Shown here piece by piece: positions 21,704 through 34,466 of a DNA stretch of 45,608 nucleotides. The stretch covers positions 801,302-846,909 of the forward strand of contig SCFE01000072.1 of NCBI GenBank assembly GCA_004352715.1, in the 5' to 3' direction. This DNA comes from Hofstenia miamia. Its lineage: Eukaryota; Xenacoelomorpha; Acoela. A program made the position numbers and the translations under genes. Under the pieces are notes generated by a model. The model worked only from the letters and a program-made list of their open reading frames with translations, did not search any database and was not told the origin of the DNA. Numbering within the stretch: the stretch's first letter is position 1; each line of letters begins with the position of its first letter.

Positions 21704-21960
21704 CTCTTTCTAAGTGTTTTTCAAAAACATAATCATGACTGCGCTTCCAAACATAAATCTTTGAAATTTTGCAGGGTATGTCTTCTTAATTTACCTACAC
21801 CCATGGTAAATATATTTAAGTTTGAGTGAATACAGCGGGCAATGGAAAAAAAATAGGTTTTTGGAGAAAAAAGTGCGATTCCCGCTAAATGCTTTAGAAA
21901 TTTCGGACCGTATCCCGCCAAATGTAAGGTTTTTGCATTTTCCATAGCAAAAAGCAGGAT
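21702..21960 (-). mobile_element. MITE copy A, embedded in (TA)n
   Basis: Read on the minus strand, this begins atcctgctttttgctatgg and aligns along its length with the plus-strand element at 34465-34693. Shared blocks include gaaaatgcaaaaacctt, ggtccgaaatttct and gtattcactcaaactt. It carries about 30 extra bases near 21750-21790. Both ends abut TA repeats. The open frame at 21733-21945 (minus) is a chance reading of the repeat, not a gene. Confidence 0.75.
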
Positions 21961-21975
21961 ATATATATATATATA

Positions 21976-23249
21976 AATATATTTATTTATTTATATATAT
22001 AATGTTTCAATAAGGCACTGCGTCATCATACAAATTGATGTGATGGCATCTATTCCATCAAATATAATCAGTAGAAGCTAACTTTATGTGGGGCCGTTAC
22101 GTGGAATTAAGAATTACAATTTCAATCTGTAATTTGATGCACAGTAACTGCTTAAAATTTCATAAAATAATTTCATATTTGATTTGAAATGTATCAATGC
22201 TTCCTACTAGCAGTTAAAGTAAGTTTATGTAATTTTCAAAATGAAATCAATTTATTGGATAAATCGTCTCTTATACACATCTTTAGATTCATTAAACGTA
22301 ACTGTTAAAAATTGTAATATTAGCATGGGAAATCATAAATCACATTTCTTCACTGATTCCTCATTTATTTAAAGTATTCAAAATGATGGTTACTGGATCT
22401 GAATGCTATTTCTTATTGTAGAGAGGGTGGAAGACATAGTTCCTAAATTACCCTACGCGAAGTGATTATTGTTGGTAAATGGGTCGGTGAAAACTTTGCA
22501 TTAGTACACAAAATCAACAAACATTTATTGATATCTTCAATTTTTATTAAAGATCGCTCTCATAAACTATAGATGGTAATATATAAAATGTGCCTGAGGG
22601 TCTCAATGAGTTCAATGTATTGCAGAAACGCTTAGAAGTAATATTATTTGGCTTTCCTAGGTTTATAATTAAGAGCGGTTTTATGTTAAAGTATGGACGG
22701 AATGACTGAATTATAAAAAATATGGTACTGTTTTTTAAAGTCACTCCAATGAATAACTAAGGGAATAATGTTTGTAAGCAGCACTGGTGGTGAAAATTAG
22801 CCTGCCAATTTCAATGTAATTTTTTCATATATTTCTGCTCACTTTCATACCTCATAAATTTGTTAGTATAGTAAATTGTCACACTGAATTTGATTTTAGT
22901 GCCATTATTATCTGTTAAAAAAGTGTGTTAATGCATTTAAAAAAAAGTTGGATTAAAATAGATACTTGTTGTTTGTAATATTAAGAAAGTCAGATGCCCC
23001 TTAAGCACCCCTTTTCATTAAAATTCAACTGTGGTAAGAATTCATTGGGCGTCACGTTTAAAGTATTTCCAAGTATTTTTATATTCTGGTTAAATACAGC
23101 TGTAAGGAATTTACAAGAATAACAAATAAACTCAATCCATATACTTATTTAGAATAAAGGGAGTACTTATAATTTAAAGATTTTATTGAATATTAGTAAG
23201 ATGTATTGTAAAATACCAAAAATTTACTAAACAGCTTTGTCACTAATAA
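21976..23249. other. AT-rich non-coding DNA
   Basis: Begins just after a short (TA)n/(TTTA)n run. Nothing further is recognised; a minus-strand frame at 22547-22744 has no recognisable family. Confidence 0.5.
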
Positions 23250-23640
23250 CTAGTGGGAAAAATTTGCTTTGAAATCATTTTGTACTTTGCTTTGTATTGT
23301 TTTATAAAAGTTGGGTATAAGCTCGTCACGAATTTCAGGAAATTCCATTTCGATCGTAGTCTAAAATTCATCTTGATAAACCTTGTAATAGAATGACATG
23401 AAACCTTGTCTCTAAAATAATCCCAAATATTCTCTATATTGATGAAATTTGGAGAATGAGTCGGCTATTCAAGTAAAATAGGTACGGCTTTACTTCAAAA
23501 AATACATCTTCTTCATAAAAGGGTGTAACAATTTGTCTCAAGATTGGAATATATTGAAATTTATCCATAGTTCCTTCTCCACTATGAAAAATTCGCATGC
23601 CATTGAAGCGATTGGTGCAAAAATCAATAATAAAATTCGG
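23250..23640 (-). pseudogene. Tc1-like transposase relic, C-terminal half
   Basis: On the minus strand the reading gives HSGEGTMDKFQYIPILRQIV, then after a frameshift PTHSPNFINIENIWDYFRDKV (about 23415-23470), then PEIRDELIPNFYKTIQ toward a stop near 23250. These correspond to the G-G-mn-Y-iL segment, the catalytic SPDLNPIENxWxxLK motif and the C-terminal helix of Tc1 transposases. The third catalytic residue (SPD) reads Asn here, and a TAG stands where the family has Trp before P-x-x-SP. It is certainly inactive. I did not find its terminal repeats. Confidence 0.7.
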
Positions 23641-24391
23641 AATGCTGTGGTTTTTGTTCTTCTAATGAATAAGAATCGATTTGATTTGATCACAGCTCAC
23701 CGTTCTTTGATGTAAAAGATCTCTATACTTTTAAGGCAGGTGTAATGATTCACGAGAAGTTATTTCTTCACCCTGATTCAACTTATTCTCGTTTGAATAG
23801 TAATTTTTAAGTGTTTTGTGTTCAGTAGAGGGTCAAATAATTGATAACCTACAGAATGTTCTGTGGTGGTAGAATAGTACTGAAGGCGTTAAGAGTATTT
23901 TCAGATGTGGGTTTATTGGGCGAGTGGCAACTCAGATGTGGGTTCCATCAGATAATGTTTACAGGAAAACTACCCTGACGGAAGGAATCCTAAATAGGCA
24001 GAGCTGTATTCAAATTTTGCAGGAAAATCTCTTCCTTGTATACAAGAAGGAGGCTTATCAATGTAGGAGTGGATACACTATAAAATAGCTTGAATAAAAT
24101 GTTTCATATAGGCGAATCTCACCAATATTGAAACCATGTTGGCGAACTATCAAAAGAAATCCATTGAAACAACTACATATATATAGGAGCTCTCGCAAGA
24201 GATAAAGAAAGCGTTTTATGCTATTTTTTATAATCCAAAGAGTTGATACAGTGATGGAAGCTGATAAATTAGGGAAAACTCAGTTTCTGAATTTTTGTTA
24301 GGTCAATTTTCGTAGCTTCTTTCTTTTGCAATGTTTGTGAAAACATTTTTTGGTTAAATAGTTGTGATATAGGAAATATATTAATATGTGG

Positions 24392-24749
24392 TAGTGTTGC
24401 ACAACCTTGTCAACGAGCCCAGCCTAGCCGAACCGAGTCGCGCCAAGCTGAACTTCAGCACTTTGTTGGTTATACAATAAGCCTAAAACGAGTATTTATT
24501 AAGCCAAACAAATTCATAGTTCTGCTTTTGAATTTGTTTATGCAGATTTTTCATATTTTTCATTCAATATTCCCTTTTCAAACATTTATTAAATAAGAGG
24601 AAGAGCTATATTAACAAAATCTTGAGAGCGTAATATTTTAAAAAAATATCGAGCTAAAGCGAGGCCGATTGAATGGCGCCATGTGGTGAGGCGAGTTTAA
24701 AAATTTCGGTTAGTTAACAAGCCTGAAGTTGCAAGAGTCTTGCACACGA
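24392..24749. mobile_element. Possible hAT-like MITE with GC-rich ends
   Basis: A GC-rich patch with repeated CGAGCC/AGCCGAAC motifs (24408-24450) is mirrored by GCGAGGC motifs (24655-24700). The left end tagtgttgca (24392) is loosely inverse to tgcacacga (ending 24749). The 8-bp flanks do not match, so the boundaries are uncertain. Confidence 0.3.
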
Positions 24750-26268
24750 CTTTAACTGATTAGAAATTTCTCTTACTGAATGATGCTAAAACGTTTTTTT
24801 CATTAAAACTTTATTAAAACAGATAAGTCACAAACAATGGCATTTTTACGTAATAAATAAAATCAGACATTTAACTGTACTATTAAAAATTATTGTTGCG
24901 TATTCATTTTTGTTCCTTTTCTATCATATCAAACAATTTTTAGTATACTCTAGCAAACAATAACAAAAAATTAAAACCTGATAACTCCCTTTGATTTAAT
25001 ATATTTTTAGCAATCTTTTGTTATATCACATAATTTTTTTTAAAATCAGTTCGAATGGAGAATTAAAAATATTATATTTAATGAAAATTGACACGTTTTG
25101 AAGAAGTTCAAACAATCAAATCAAATTATTATAAATCCTTTTGATGAGAATATAATTCTGTCATTACAGCATTTAAATTTTAAATGAGAAATTAATGAAC
25201 TCCTTGCAGAAATTTCTAGATTAATCGCTGTTAATCCTGTTTGTGAACTTATAACTTATACATTATCAATATTTTTTAAGAAATATATTGAAATTATTTA
25301 TCATAGTTCAATGATAGTATAAAATGTAATCCATTATAACGTCAAGGTCTACCACGCTATTTAGCTAATTAAAATACAGTTGCTTTTATAATGCCAACAC
25401 AGTTAAATATTTAATTTATAAATATTAATATTTCAATAATAAAAATGTTAATTGCTCATTAATGACGCTATTTTATAAAGCTTTACAACTAAAGTTCACA
25501 CTTACATGCCGTAGATGTGTTATATACCATAACCCATTTACATAAAATTTACGGACAGCTAATAAATAGCCAATGTTAAGCTTTACAAATGTAATATTTC
25601 GAATATTTTTTATAGCTAGCAGCTTCGGGGTTCCAGAAATAATTGAGAAGTTTATTCTAATTTGGTTAGGCTTTGATTGCAATAAATTCAATAACTACTA
25701 TAAATTGAATAATGTAGTTGGTTGATAATAGTGATTTGCAGACGAAATTGATTTCACGGTCCATCATTCAAATCATCAAACAGTTATCCCACTGGGGTTT
25801 GAAGAAGTGCTTCACTTTAATAAATTTAGCTAAGTATTCTCCTTCGCTAAAATATTTACTATAGCAGTTGAGTCACCAAACTTCTGCAAATAATCTTACA
25901 ATATTTGTGAATGTTTAAGTTGTAGTATAAAATTTAAAGAAATATTTTATCATATTCAATAAGGGACTCTACAAATGTTGACATTTGCGAAGCTCTTAAA
26001 CCACTAAAGTAGATGGTACCAACACCTACTATAAAGAAATTACTTTGCAATTAAGTATCAAGGAAAATATAATGCAATAGAGTGATTAAAACAATTGATA
26101 ATTAAAATATATATTAACACTGTGTGACTTTGTCATTGCAATGCCACATGCACTTCTTCTATTAGTTGCTCATGAAAATTTCAACTAAGTGACGAAACAT
26201 ATTATTGCTAAATAACCAAGCATAATGAATGAATACATACTACAAATGGAATAGATATTATGTGTTTA
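24750..26268. other. AT-rich non-coding DNA
   Basis: Nothing recognised. Confidence 0.55.
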
Positions 26269-26530
26269 TGCATATATATATATATATATATANNNNNNNN
26301 NNNNNNNNNNNNNNNNNNNNNNNNNNNNNNNNNNNNNNNNNNNNNNNNNNNNNNNNNNNNNNNNNNNNNNNNNNNNNNNNNNNNNNNNNNNNNNNNNNNN
26401 NNNNNNNNNNNNNNNNNNNNNNNNNNNNNNNNNNNNNNNNNNNNNNNNNNNNNNNNNNNNNNNNNNNNNNNNATATATATATATATATATATATACATTT
26501 GTTTGCTCTGATATTATATGTTTATGCATG

Positions 26531-26571
<41 letters not shown>
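26269..26571. repeat. (TA)n microsatellite cluster with a 180-N gap
   Basis: TA runs lie at 26269-26292, 26473-26495 and 26532-26570. N occupies 26293-26472. The segment gatattatgtgtttatgcat (about 26252) recurs as gatattatatgtttatgcat (about 26510) before each TA run, so the tract looks like a local tandem duplication of unique sequence plus microsatellite. Confidence 0.8.
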
Positions 26572-26573
<2 letters not shown>

Positions 26574-27990
26574 TTTGATATTTTTGCACAGCAAAAATTT
26601 AGAAGGTCTAGTAAATGTTAGATTTGTCTATGTGTAGAATAATATAATGTTCTTACTATTGAATATTATATGTAATTTTGTTGAACAAGGTTGCCACCCC
26701 ACTTTTTCTATTCCTCACAAAGCTGTTAAAATAGATATCATTTTCCATATTCACTTCTAGATAAATTATTTTAGGTGCTTTTGAATTTGGAAAAAATAGT
26801 CTGAAATTTTATGCACAACAAATGTGGTTTCAACTTTTTTAAATTCATTGAGCTAAATATAGTGAAATGCGTCTTCCCTGTTTATTACCTATTTTTTCTA
26901 ATGAAAATAATATTTAATCTTATGCTATCCATTCATTTTTTTACAATTTGGGATGGTTTCTACAATAATAATAAAGGTATCTAAAACAACACCACTTGAT
27001 AGACAAGATTCTCCTTTATCATTCACATTCTTAATTTTGAATGTATTTCTAAAAATCGGATTTTCGATTGAAAGAAAAATATATATTTTGACTTACTTGA
27101 AACTTTTCACCATAACGAATAGATGTCACCACATTCCAGAATTCACAATCTTCCTAGTAGTCTAAGAGATTAGTAGTTGTAATCCATTTGTGTATTTAAG
27201 GATACAATTAGCAATTTTGGGTAAATACAGATATCTACTAGTGGTTTTTCAAGAAATTTTTTGCCGAATTACTTGAGGCCTCTAGCTTAAGATTATCTGT
27301 TTGCTTGTCATTCTAATTTTACAATGAAATGGGATTTTAGTAATTGATTGATTTGATCAATGTATCGGTAATCAATTAATATTGTGAATCGCACCAAATG
27401 AAATCTATATTTAAAATTTTCCGTGAGTTCATCTGTGTGCACATTAGTATATCTCGGTGAGATTTTAGAATTTAAAATTTAGGCGAATTTAAAAGTTTCT
27501 TTTTAAAATGATTTAAAAATCAAATATTAAAGTTAAACCAATTTTTTTCCAACTTCAACTGGCTTAACCAAAACTTACATTTGAAAAAATCCGTCAGTAT
27601 TTACTTCCAGAAAAAATTGAACATTGATTATATTAGTTAAAGGCAAATTGATATGCAAGAAGGAACCAGTAGGTTTTGATTGAAAATATCTCAAGCATGG
27701 CAGTAAATTCCTATATTGGAAAATCTTAATAGTGACTCCTGATTTTGTTTGGCAATCTTACTTCAGAGTCTTTGTCTGATAATAACACAATTTATAAATT
27801 TTCTGGTTGCTAGAATTGGTATGTGTCTTCCATTTTTCTTCAATCTGAATTTCGAGCTAGGGCTACTGATTTAACTTCCATGGATTTTTCTTGTGAGGAG
27901 TATGAAGAGATCGTGGTCTCGTCAAAAAATCTCGTACACTATGTAACTCAAAATGTGATTTTGAACCAAATGAGAACAACTGGAATTTAA
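26572..27990. other. AT-rich non-coding DNA
   Basis: No recognised coding region. Confidence 0.55.
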
Positions 27991-28077
27991 AAGTGTGAGA
28001 AAGTCTACAGAAGTATTGCTACCCGACTTGAACTCTGTGTCGAGCATAATGGTGGCCATTTTGTACACTTTAAGTGA
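27991..28077 (+). pseudogene. Mariner/Tc1-group transposase C-terminal relic
   Basis: The short frame reads CEKVYRSIATRLELCVEHNG then GHFVHFK and stops at 28075-28077. An E-x-x-GGHFEHL-like ending is common at the C-terminus of mariner/IS630-type transposases. The preceding codon is a stop and I see no catalytic motifs upstream, so only the tail remains. Confidence 0.4.
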
Positions 28078-28227
28078 AGAAATTTCCAATTTTGCAATAA
28101 ATTTTGCAAGCAGTCTATTTTTCTACATCTTGAAATTTCATGATTTTATGAAGGATATTTCATAAAAGATATGAGAGAATAGAAAGCCCAAACATATATA
28201 TTATGTATAGGAGTAATGTATGAACTG

Positions 28228-29241
28228 GGTCGGACCGGGTTGACCATTTTCCATCCTGGACTATTGTAACAATTCTTCTGAAAACCCAAAAGAAAATTAG
28301 ATTTTATTTTATATAAACATATTGAATCAATTCAAACGAAGTTTAGTATCAGTATAGAAACTATAAGGCTTATTCTATACAGGTACTAGAAAATGCTATT
28401 TTTTAAAGCCTCCATTCATTTATTTTAATCACGTAAATCAAGGCAGTTTGAAATTTTCAGTCTAGAATAACTGATTTCTTGAAACTCAACAGCGAATTTC
28501 TAGTTTTTCAAAATTTACAATTTGTAAACCAAGACAGTTAATTAAAAATAAATACGGATATTAAATTCTTTGAAATAGTGAAGAAGTGTCCACCTTTGCT
28601 ACACAAAAATACCAAATTCAATAATAAATACTATTCAAGACAAGAATGTTAATAGTGCTCAAGAAACTAAAAACTTGCTCAAGTAGATTAAGGAATTAAT
28701 TTTTAAAGAATAAAATCCTGATTCGTCCAAGAATTCTTAATCTATAGTATTCAATTATTAGACAATACTATATGTATCCTACAATTAGTAAATTGCTTAA
28801 ACTAGTTCATAAATTGTATTAAATATCTTTAAGAAAAATAAAATCGTACGTATTATTGGATGGGATGCAGCCCATACCGCTCCTTATAATGCATGTATCA
28901 TCTTGACTGGATTTTCCTATCTCCAGAGCATTTGTTACAGCTCATTCTCTCCAATGATATTTCCCAAGAGGCACTTCATTATCCCATGCATTTCTCATGC
29001 GTCTGTGATGTAATATAAATTGCAAAATATTTTGTGAAGAAGACATTTGAGGACCCAAAATACTCATTCACTAAAATGGGACTTAGATTATATTCCTTCG
29101 GTGAACGGTTTTACGTGCTCCTGTCCCTGGTGTAGTGTTTTGCATTTTTAGATTTAACGCTACCCGTGCCCGCCCTGCGCAAGTTTATCTTCCAATTCTC
29201 GTTGGAATTCACCGGGCAAAAACGGGCAGCCCGGTCCGACC
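28228..29241. repeat. Inverted pair of GC-rich 18-mers, possible element ends
   Basis: ggtcggaccggg (28228-28239) is exactly inverse to cccggtccgacc (29230-29241), and 16 of 18 bases match when extended inward. There is no target duplication. The right copy lies inside the hAT-like element at 29133-29671, so the pair may mark nested or related element ends. Confidence 0.35.
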
Positions 29242-29671
29242 ACCATCTATTTAGAAAAACGTAAAAAACTATGAAATTAACTCAAAATGCACAAAAGTAC
29301 TATATAATTTTGTCTTTTAGTGAGAAACTTCTTACGACTGCTTTAAGATAAATTAATTCTATCAAAGATCATAAATAGAGATCAGTGTTTTACCTTTCTG
29401 CCATTTTATTACAGCAAATGTGCAACAAAATTTAAAAATTTTTGTGGTAAATCAAATATTTCGCGGTAAATTATTAAATTTCTTTCTAAAGGCAGAAAAA
29501 GCTTACGTCATTACAGCATATTATCTTATGATTATACTACATTTTATTTAAGTGGGCATAACATATACCCGGTTATTTGAGCGCCCGATGCTCGCCCGCC
29601 CGGTCACAGTGATGCTCGGTGCCCTCCCTCCATTCTGCCCGGCGGGCCTGGGCATGCCCCGCAAAACACTA
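29133..29671. mobile_element. hAT-type non-autonomous element with 8-bp target duplication
   Basis: The terminal inverted repeats tagtgttttgc (29133) and gcaaaacacta (ending 29671) match perfectly. The flanking octamers ccctggtg (29125-29132) and cctaggtg (29672-29679) agree at 6 of 8 positions, in line with the 8-bp duplication typical of hAT transposons. Both subterminal zones are rich in GCCCG motifs. No transposase is encoded in its 539 bp. Confidence 0.7.
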
Positions 29672-29718
29672 CCTAGGTGATCACCATATATTTCATTTCT
29701 AAAATTTTATATTAAATT

Positions 29719-30132
29719 ATGTTACATTTCTTGCACACATTTTTAGTGACAGTTCACCAGTACAAATTAAAATTAGCAGAGATAGACAAGCATAACAAAG
29801 ATGGCGTATTGTCCAAATACAGAGAGACAATTGTTGATCATTTGCCAACTAAGTTTTGGTCTTCCTTTGAAATACTCGCAGGGATTGCTAAGGTTGAAAT
29901 TGGTAAATTTTTTAAAACAGTTCGTCAGTGGACAATGGTGAATGACGTTTTCTTCCGTTTGTACACACGCATAAGCACAAAAACATTATCAAGTCTACGA
30001 CCAAATTAAAGGGGTGATAATCGGAGACGAGACAAAAGATGCTTTAATAAGGAAGAGTTCATTGACTCTACCGACCTTTTACATATCACTACCAATCTAG
30101 TTCACATTGCTAACAATAAATTCAGGATGTAA
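29719..30132 (+). pseudogene. Decayed ORF of unknown origin
   Basis: A frame from 29719 reads YKLKLAEIDKHNKDGVLSKY and DHLPTKFWSSFEILAGIAKV, with ordinary amino-acid composition rather than the low-complexity usual here. It hits one TAA (30007-30009) and continues in the same frame with RGDNRRRDKRCFNKEEFIDS to a stop at 30130-30132. I cannot assign a family. It could be a broken transposon protein, a processed pseudogene or an exon: a tttttag acceptor-like site lies at about 29739-29745 and a gtaaat donor-like site at about 29901. It starts about 50 bp after a hAT-type element. Confidence 0.4.
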
Positions 30133-32070
30133 CCAAACATATGTAGTGAACATTGTTCCTTAGGATCAAAAAACATCATTTTTTATTCATACAAATCTTG
30201 GGCAAAAATGTCATTCTTATAAAGCAAGGATCCACTATATCTACCATAGGAGGGGGTGAAAAACATTACAATCACATTCTGTTATTTCACTTAGCAATAA
30301 TAAGATAAAAATTTATTTTTTTCCAAAAACAGTATGCATTTAATATGCCACATAAATGTGTACTGTTAGACAGCCAAATTGGTTAGCTTAGGGTTTGGCA
30401 TATTTACGGTTCGCTCTTCAATGTAAATTTGGAATAGACTCAACTTTTGTTTGTGCTTGTGATTACCTATATATGTGAGGAAGGTGGACAATTAGATGAG
30501 TAGATTGCAGTTATTTTCGTATTTGAAGAATTGTAATAATATATATATATATATATGACTTCTTATAAGAGAAAACTTTTCTGTCAATGGATACTTAGGC
30601 ATATCTACAATTAGACAGCCACTATTCTACGAGTTACGAATTGATTCCTTTGCTTTTTCCTACACCATCAAAAATATATTTTTAATATAATTACTTAAGA
30701 TTTTTATTAGCTAGAGTTGATTTGCTAATTAAAACCAAAGAGTGATCACAAAGTCAGATAACATTTCTGACTTTTTGATTAGCATTTCCAGGGTGTAATG
30801 CAAAGGTCGTTATAAATGAAATAAAGAGAAAAAACTATAAATATATTACGATTATACTTGGAGTTGCATTGTATGTCAGATTTAGAGTGCTTAACAGCTC
30901 CATATTGAAAATTTTCTGTTTCTGCTTAAGTTCTCCTATACGCTTACCAACACATTTTGCAAATTTTCAATGTGGGATAACAAAAGATAAGAGAATACAA
31001 GGTAGTCTATATATATAAAGCTTTAAATAACTAGAACTGATGAATTCATTAAATAGAGTCATTCACTAACTAATATGACTATCTACAAAAATGTTAACGA
31101 AAAAATTCTAATTAAGTTCGATAAGAATAACACTTATAAAAGGCATTTTGCCCTGGGTTATTTTTGCTAAAACCTGCTTAAGATCGTGTCAAGAATTTAT
31201 GACTTCAATATTTTTGCATTATATTGAAAAAAATTTAAGTTAATAATGAAGTTATTCCTTATTCTAAAGCAGTTCGCAATGCAACAAAAAATTCTTTTTT
31301 GGAGTGAATTGCCAATTATTTTCTACACATTAATTTCGACTTTTCTGTGCATTTCAAGTTAAAATAATTAATTGATTTCTTTTTTTCCTTGCTATTAATA
31401 ATTGTTTTGAAGAGTTTAATCGAAATGAGCAAGTAAGTATATTGTTTTATATTTGTGTCAAGTTAATTACTGTTAAAAAAAATAGTTTGCTGAAGATTTC
31501 AATTTAGTATGCTGCAAAAATTGTATATCATCGTTTCCTCATTTTCGGTTGTTTTGTATCAGCTTATCCGTGTAATATTGATTGGGAAATCCTTACAGAT
31601 ATAGAATTGATACTTCATTCAAATTTTTATTCAATACACCGGCTAATTGGATTCAAACAAGCAACCAGTAAATTGAAGAGTGATATTTTGTATCATTGAA
31701 AAACCAAAAAACCAAGTCAAACACATAATTTTGATTGCAAGTAATGAAAATTGCCAAAAAGAGGTTCTGATGAAGAAATGCTGATAATGATGCAAATTAA
31801 TATTATTAAATAAATAGTATTTATAGTTAGAAAACTATTAACTAGATATGACTTTAGTTGATCTGTTAGAACAATGAGCACAGAGCTATTAAGTTATCAA
31901 ACTGATGATACCGACTAATTTCAGAATAAATACAAAATATGAAGAAGTCATACTAATTATAACTAAGGTATGGATAAAATGGAATAGATTTGTAAGGACC
32001 ACATGGAGATTGAGATTGACAGATCAATTTCAATTAGAAAATAAGCTTTGTAAGGTGCGCGTATGAACCT
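30133..32070. other. AT-rich non-coding DNA with a short (TA)n
   Basis: (TA)n lies at about 30538-30557. Nothing else is recognised. Confidence 0.55.
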
Positions 32071-32539
32071 ATGTGTAATTTATTGGGTGCATTGACAAAG
32101 TTACACCTACAAGCACCAAGTAAATTTTTTAAACATACAGTTAACTTTTTATTGTTTCCATGTCATAGAAAACTTTTACAGTTATGTTACATTTTTACAA
32201 ATAAATCAAATTTTTTAAAGTTCATGTTCATGGCAGTTGCTACAATCAGAAAATTATACAACATGCAACATCAAGATTCGCAACTTGGTGTTGTATGTGC
32301 ACGGAAAACCTTATCAATCTACGTCTGCACCCTCAAATTGACTCCAGGACCTAAGTGATTGCTCAGGCACACAAAAACTATCATGTGTTCTCTTAAGTCC
32401 ATGGTCTGTCAATTGCAAAGAGACTTTGATTCAAGAGTTGATTCTTGAAAATGTAGCAGACATTTGTTTCATCGTTGAGACATTGATGCGAATTGGAGAC
32501 AATTACGTCTCACATAAGATATGTCCTCCTGGATTTTAA
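32071..32539 (+). pseudogene. CR1-like retrotransposon fragment: N-terminus of ORF2 endonuclease
   Basis: From 32378 to 32539 one frame reads LSCVLLSPWSVNCKETLIQE then LILENVADICFIVETLMRIG and on to ICPPGF, ending at a TAA. It matches the first motifs of apurinic-like endonucleases in CR1/jockey-group elements (N-x-RS-VxxK...L..L....D.D...xTET). The expected Asn-Ala-Arg is SPW here and the catalytic Glu of ET is kept. The upstream frame (32071-32358) ends LKLTPGPK; elements of this group often have an NPGP-type 2A-like motif just before the endonuclease. The rest of the element is absent. Confidence 0.65.
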
Positions 32540-34401
32540 TCTCATAACAACCCTTTAATGTATTTTACAAACATTAAAGCTATTGAACTGTTAAAATATA
32601 GAACTTGTATATTAAAAAATTCCTTAAGATTCACTTGACGTGTAATCTTTGACTTCATTTCTCGCAATAGCATAATCGTTCTTGCAGAAGTTGTATCAAG
32701 TCCATGATTTTTCCCATGTGAATTTTTGCATTAAGATTCCATTTATTTGCGCAGTTCCGCAATTTCAAAAATTCGCGTTGATTTAATAATGTTAGGAGGG
32801 CTATTCCATTGTACCATAATATCTTTGTTTAAAAATTGGATTCCTTGAATTTATGATTATATTTTGGATCTTGAAATAAACTTTCTAAATTCAAGGATCT
32901 ATATCTTATATGTTGAGATTCCTTTAGCAACTTAAAAATATTGCATCGCAATATTGATTTGGATCCATTGATAGGGAAGAATGCAAGTTTGCGAAATAGT
33001 TTAGTCTAACTAGAATTTCTTTTGCAAACCATTAAGGGTCCTTTTATGTCGTAGTTCTATTTTTTTTTAATTAGTGTTTCCTTCAAATTTGAAAATAGGG
33101 CACTTCGTGATTTAAGTACCTAATGACAAATGCGCAGAACAAAATAATTATTAGAATGAGGAGGTAATTCCTACGAAATATTTTTTACATTAGCAGAATT
33201 TTAATTTCAATTTATTGTATTTGGTCATTCAAAGCTTTGAATCGATGATGATTGGAAATATTTAAATGGATCAATAGCAAGGATACTTGTATTATTGAAA
33301 ATTAATTTTCTCAGTAATAAAGTGTGATCTGTGATGTGAAAACACTGCTAATAAATACACATTATACTCGATTACTTGTGTTGCAATCTCTGAACACTTG
33401 TCAATGTAAGTTATAATTTTTCAAATATTTTCAAAGAATTATAACGAAACTAAGTGCCTATTTGTATAGTGCCATAATCCTCGTAGAAAAATAAGTGTAT
33501 AGAAAGCTGCTGTGATGAAGATTCTGAGACATTAGTGTCTAAATTAAAGACTATTAATAGACTAGGACTTGTTATTAATAATTAGGTAATTATCAAAAAT
33601 AATTCCCTGTGACTGAAATTATCGATTACTTCACATTTTGATTTGGTAAAGCTTAATCTAATGTTGCTGAGCAAATGAAGATATCTTGGCTCTATGAATA
33701 TTGCATTAAAATTGGCTTATGCATGGAAAACTAATTTCAACCATTATTTTTCTCATCCTCATATGATTAGATACCACTAGCATAGCATATACACTAAAAA
33801 GTAGAGGAACTAGCATTTTATCATAGAAATAGCTACACAGTTAATATGGCAATGAAAAATTTTATTTTTTGATAGAAATCATTAATCAATTTTGAATAAT
33901 CTAATTTTTTCGAGAAATGATTTTCCAATGTCAGCATTATATGTCTGCTTGCAGTCTTCCTTGTGACATGGAAGACTACAAATACGTTTTAATCAATTAC
34001 AAAATCGAAAAGCTGGATTTACTGTAGCAATGGTATTTTTTGCACTTTTAACTAGTTTTTTTACAGATTCCCAGCAATTGAAGTGGCAACCTGAGTTGGC
34101 AGCAATCTTTTTAGTGGGCACCCCTAAGATGCACCTTTGCATTTTTTATAATAAGCTGTTTCATAGCTGACTTAATTTTTAAGAGGTATTGATCAGCGAG
34201 CTTTGCCTTAAGGAAAGCATAAGCTTAAATATATTCGAAGGATCGCGGATGATAGCATTAAAGATTTTTAATAAATATAAACTTTGTTGAGTTTCTAGAG
34301 CATTATTTTCTTTATAAAAATGATGAACAAAAATTTCTGAAAAGAATATATGAAAAATAAATATGACGTAGTTTGAGATGCAGTGCTTATACAAAAAGTG
34401 A

Positions 34402-34403
<2 letters not shown>
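32540..34403. other. AT-rich non-coding DNA
   Basis: Nothing recognised. Confidence 0.55.

Positions 34404-34462
<59 letters not shown>
34404..34462. repeat. (TA)n microsatellite, about 29 units
   Basis: Pure TA repeat adjoining the left end of MITE copy B. Confidence 0.95.

Positions 34463-34464
<2 letters not shown>

Positions 34465-34466
<2 letters not shown>

Noticed and set aside
21733-21945. Minus-strand ORF (KTLHLAGYGPKFLKHLAG) and its plus-strand counterpart at 34480-34637
   Set aside because: Both lie in copies of the same MITE with no catalytic motif, and the frame is not preserved between copies.
22547-22744. 65-residue minus-strand ORF with some ordinary composition
   Set aside because: No motif I could match and no flanking element; too short to support alone.
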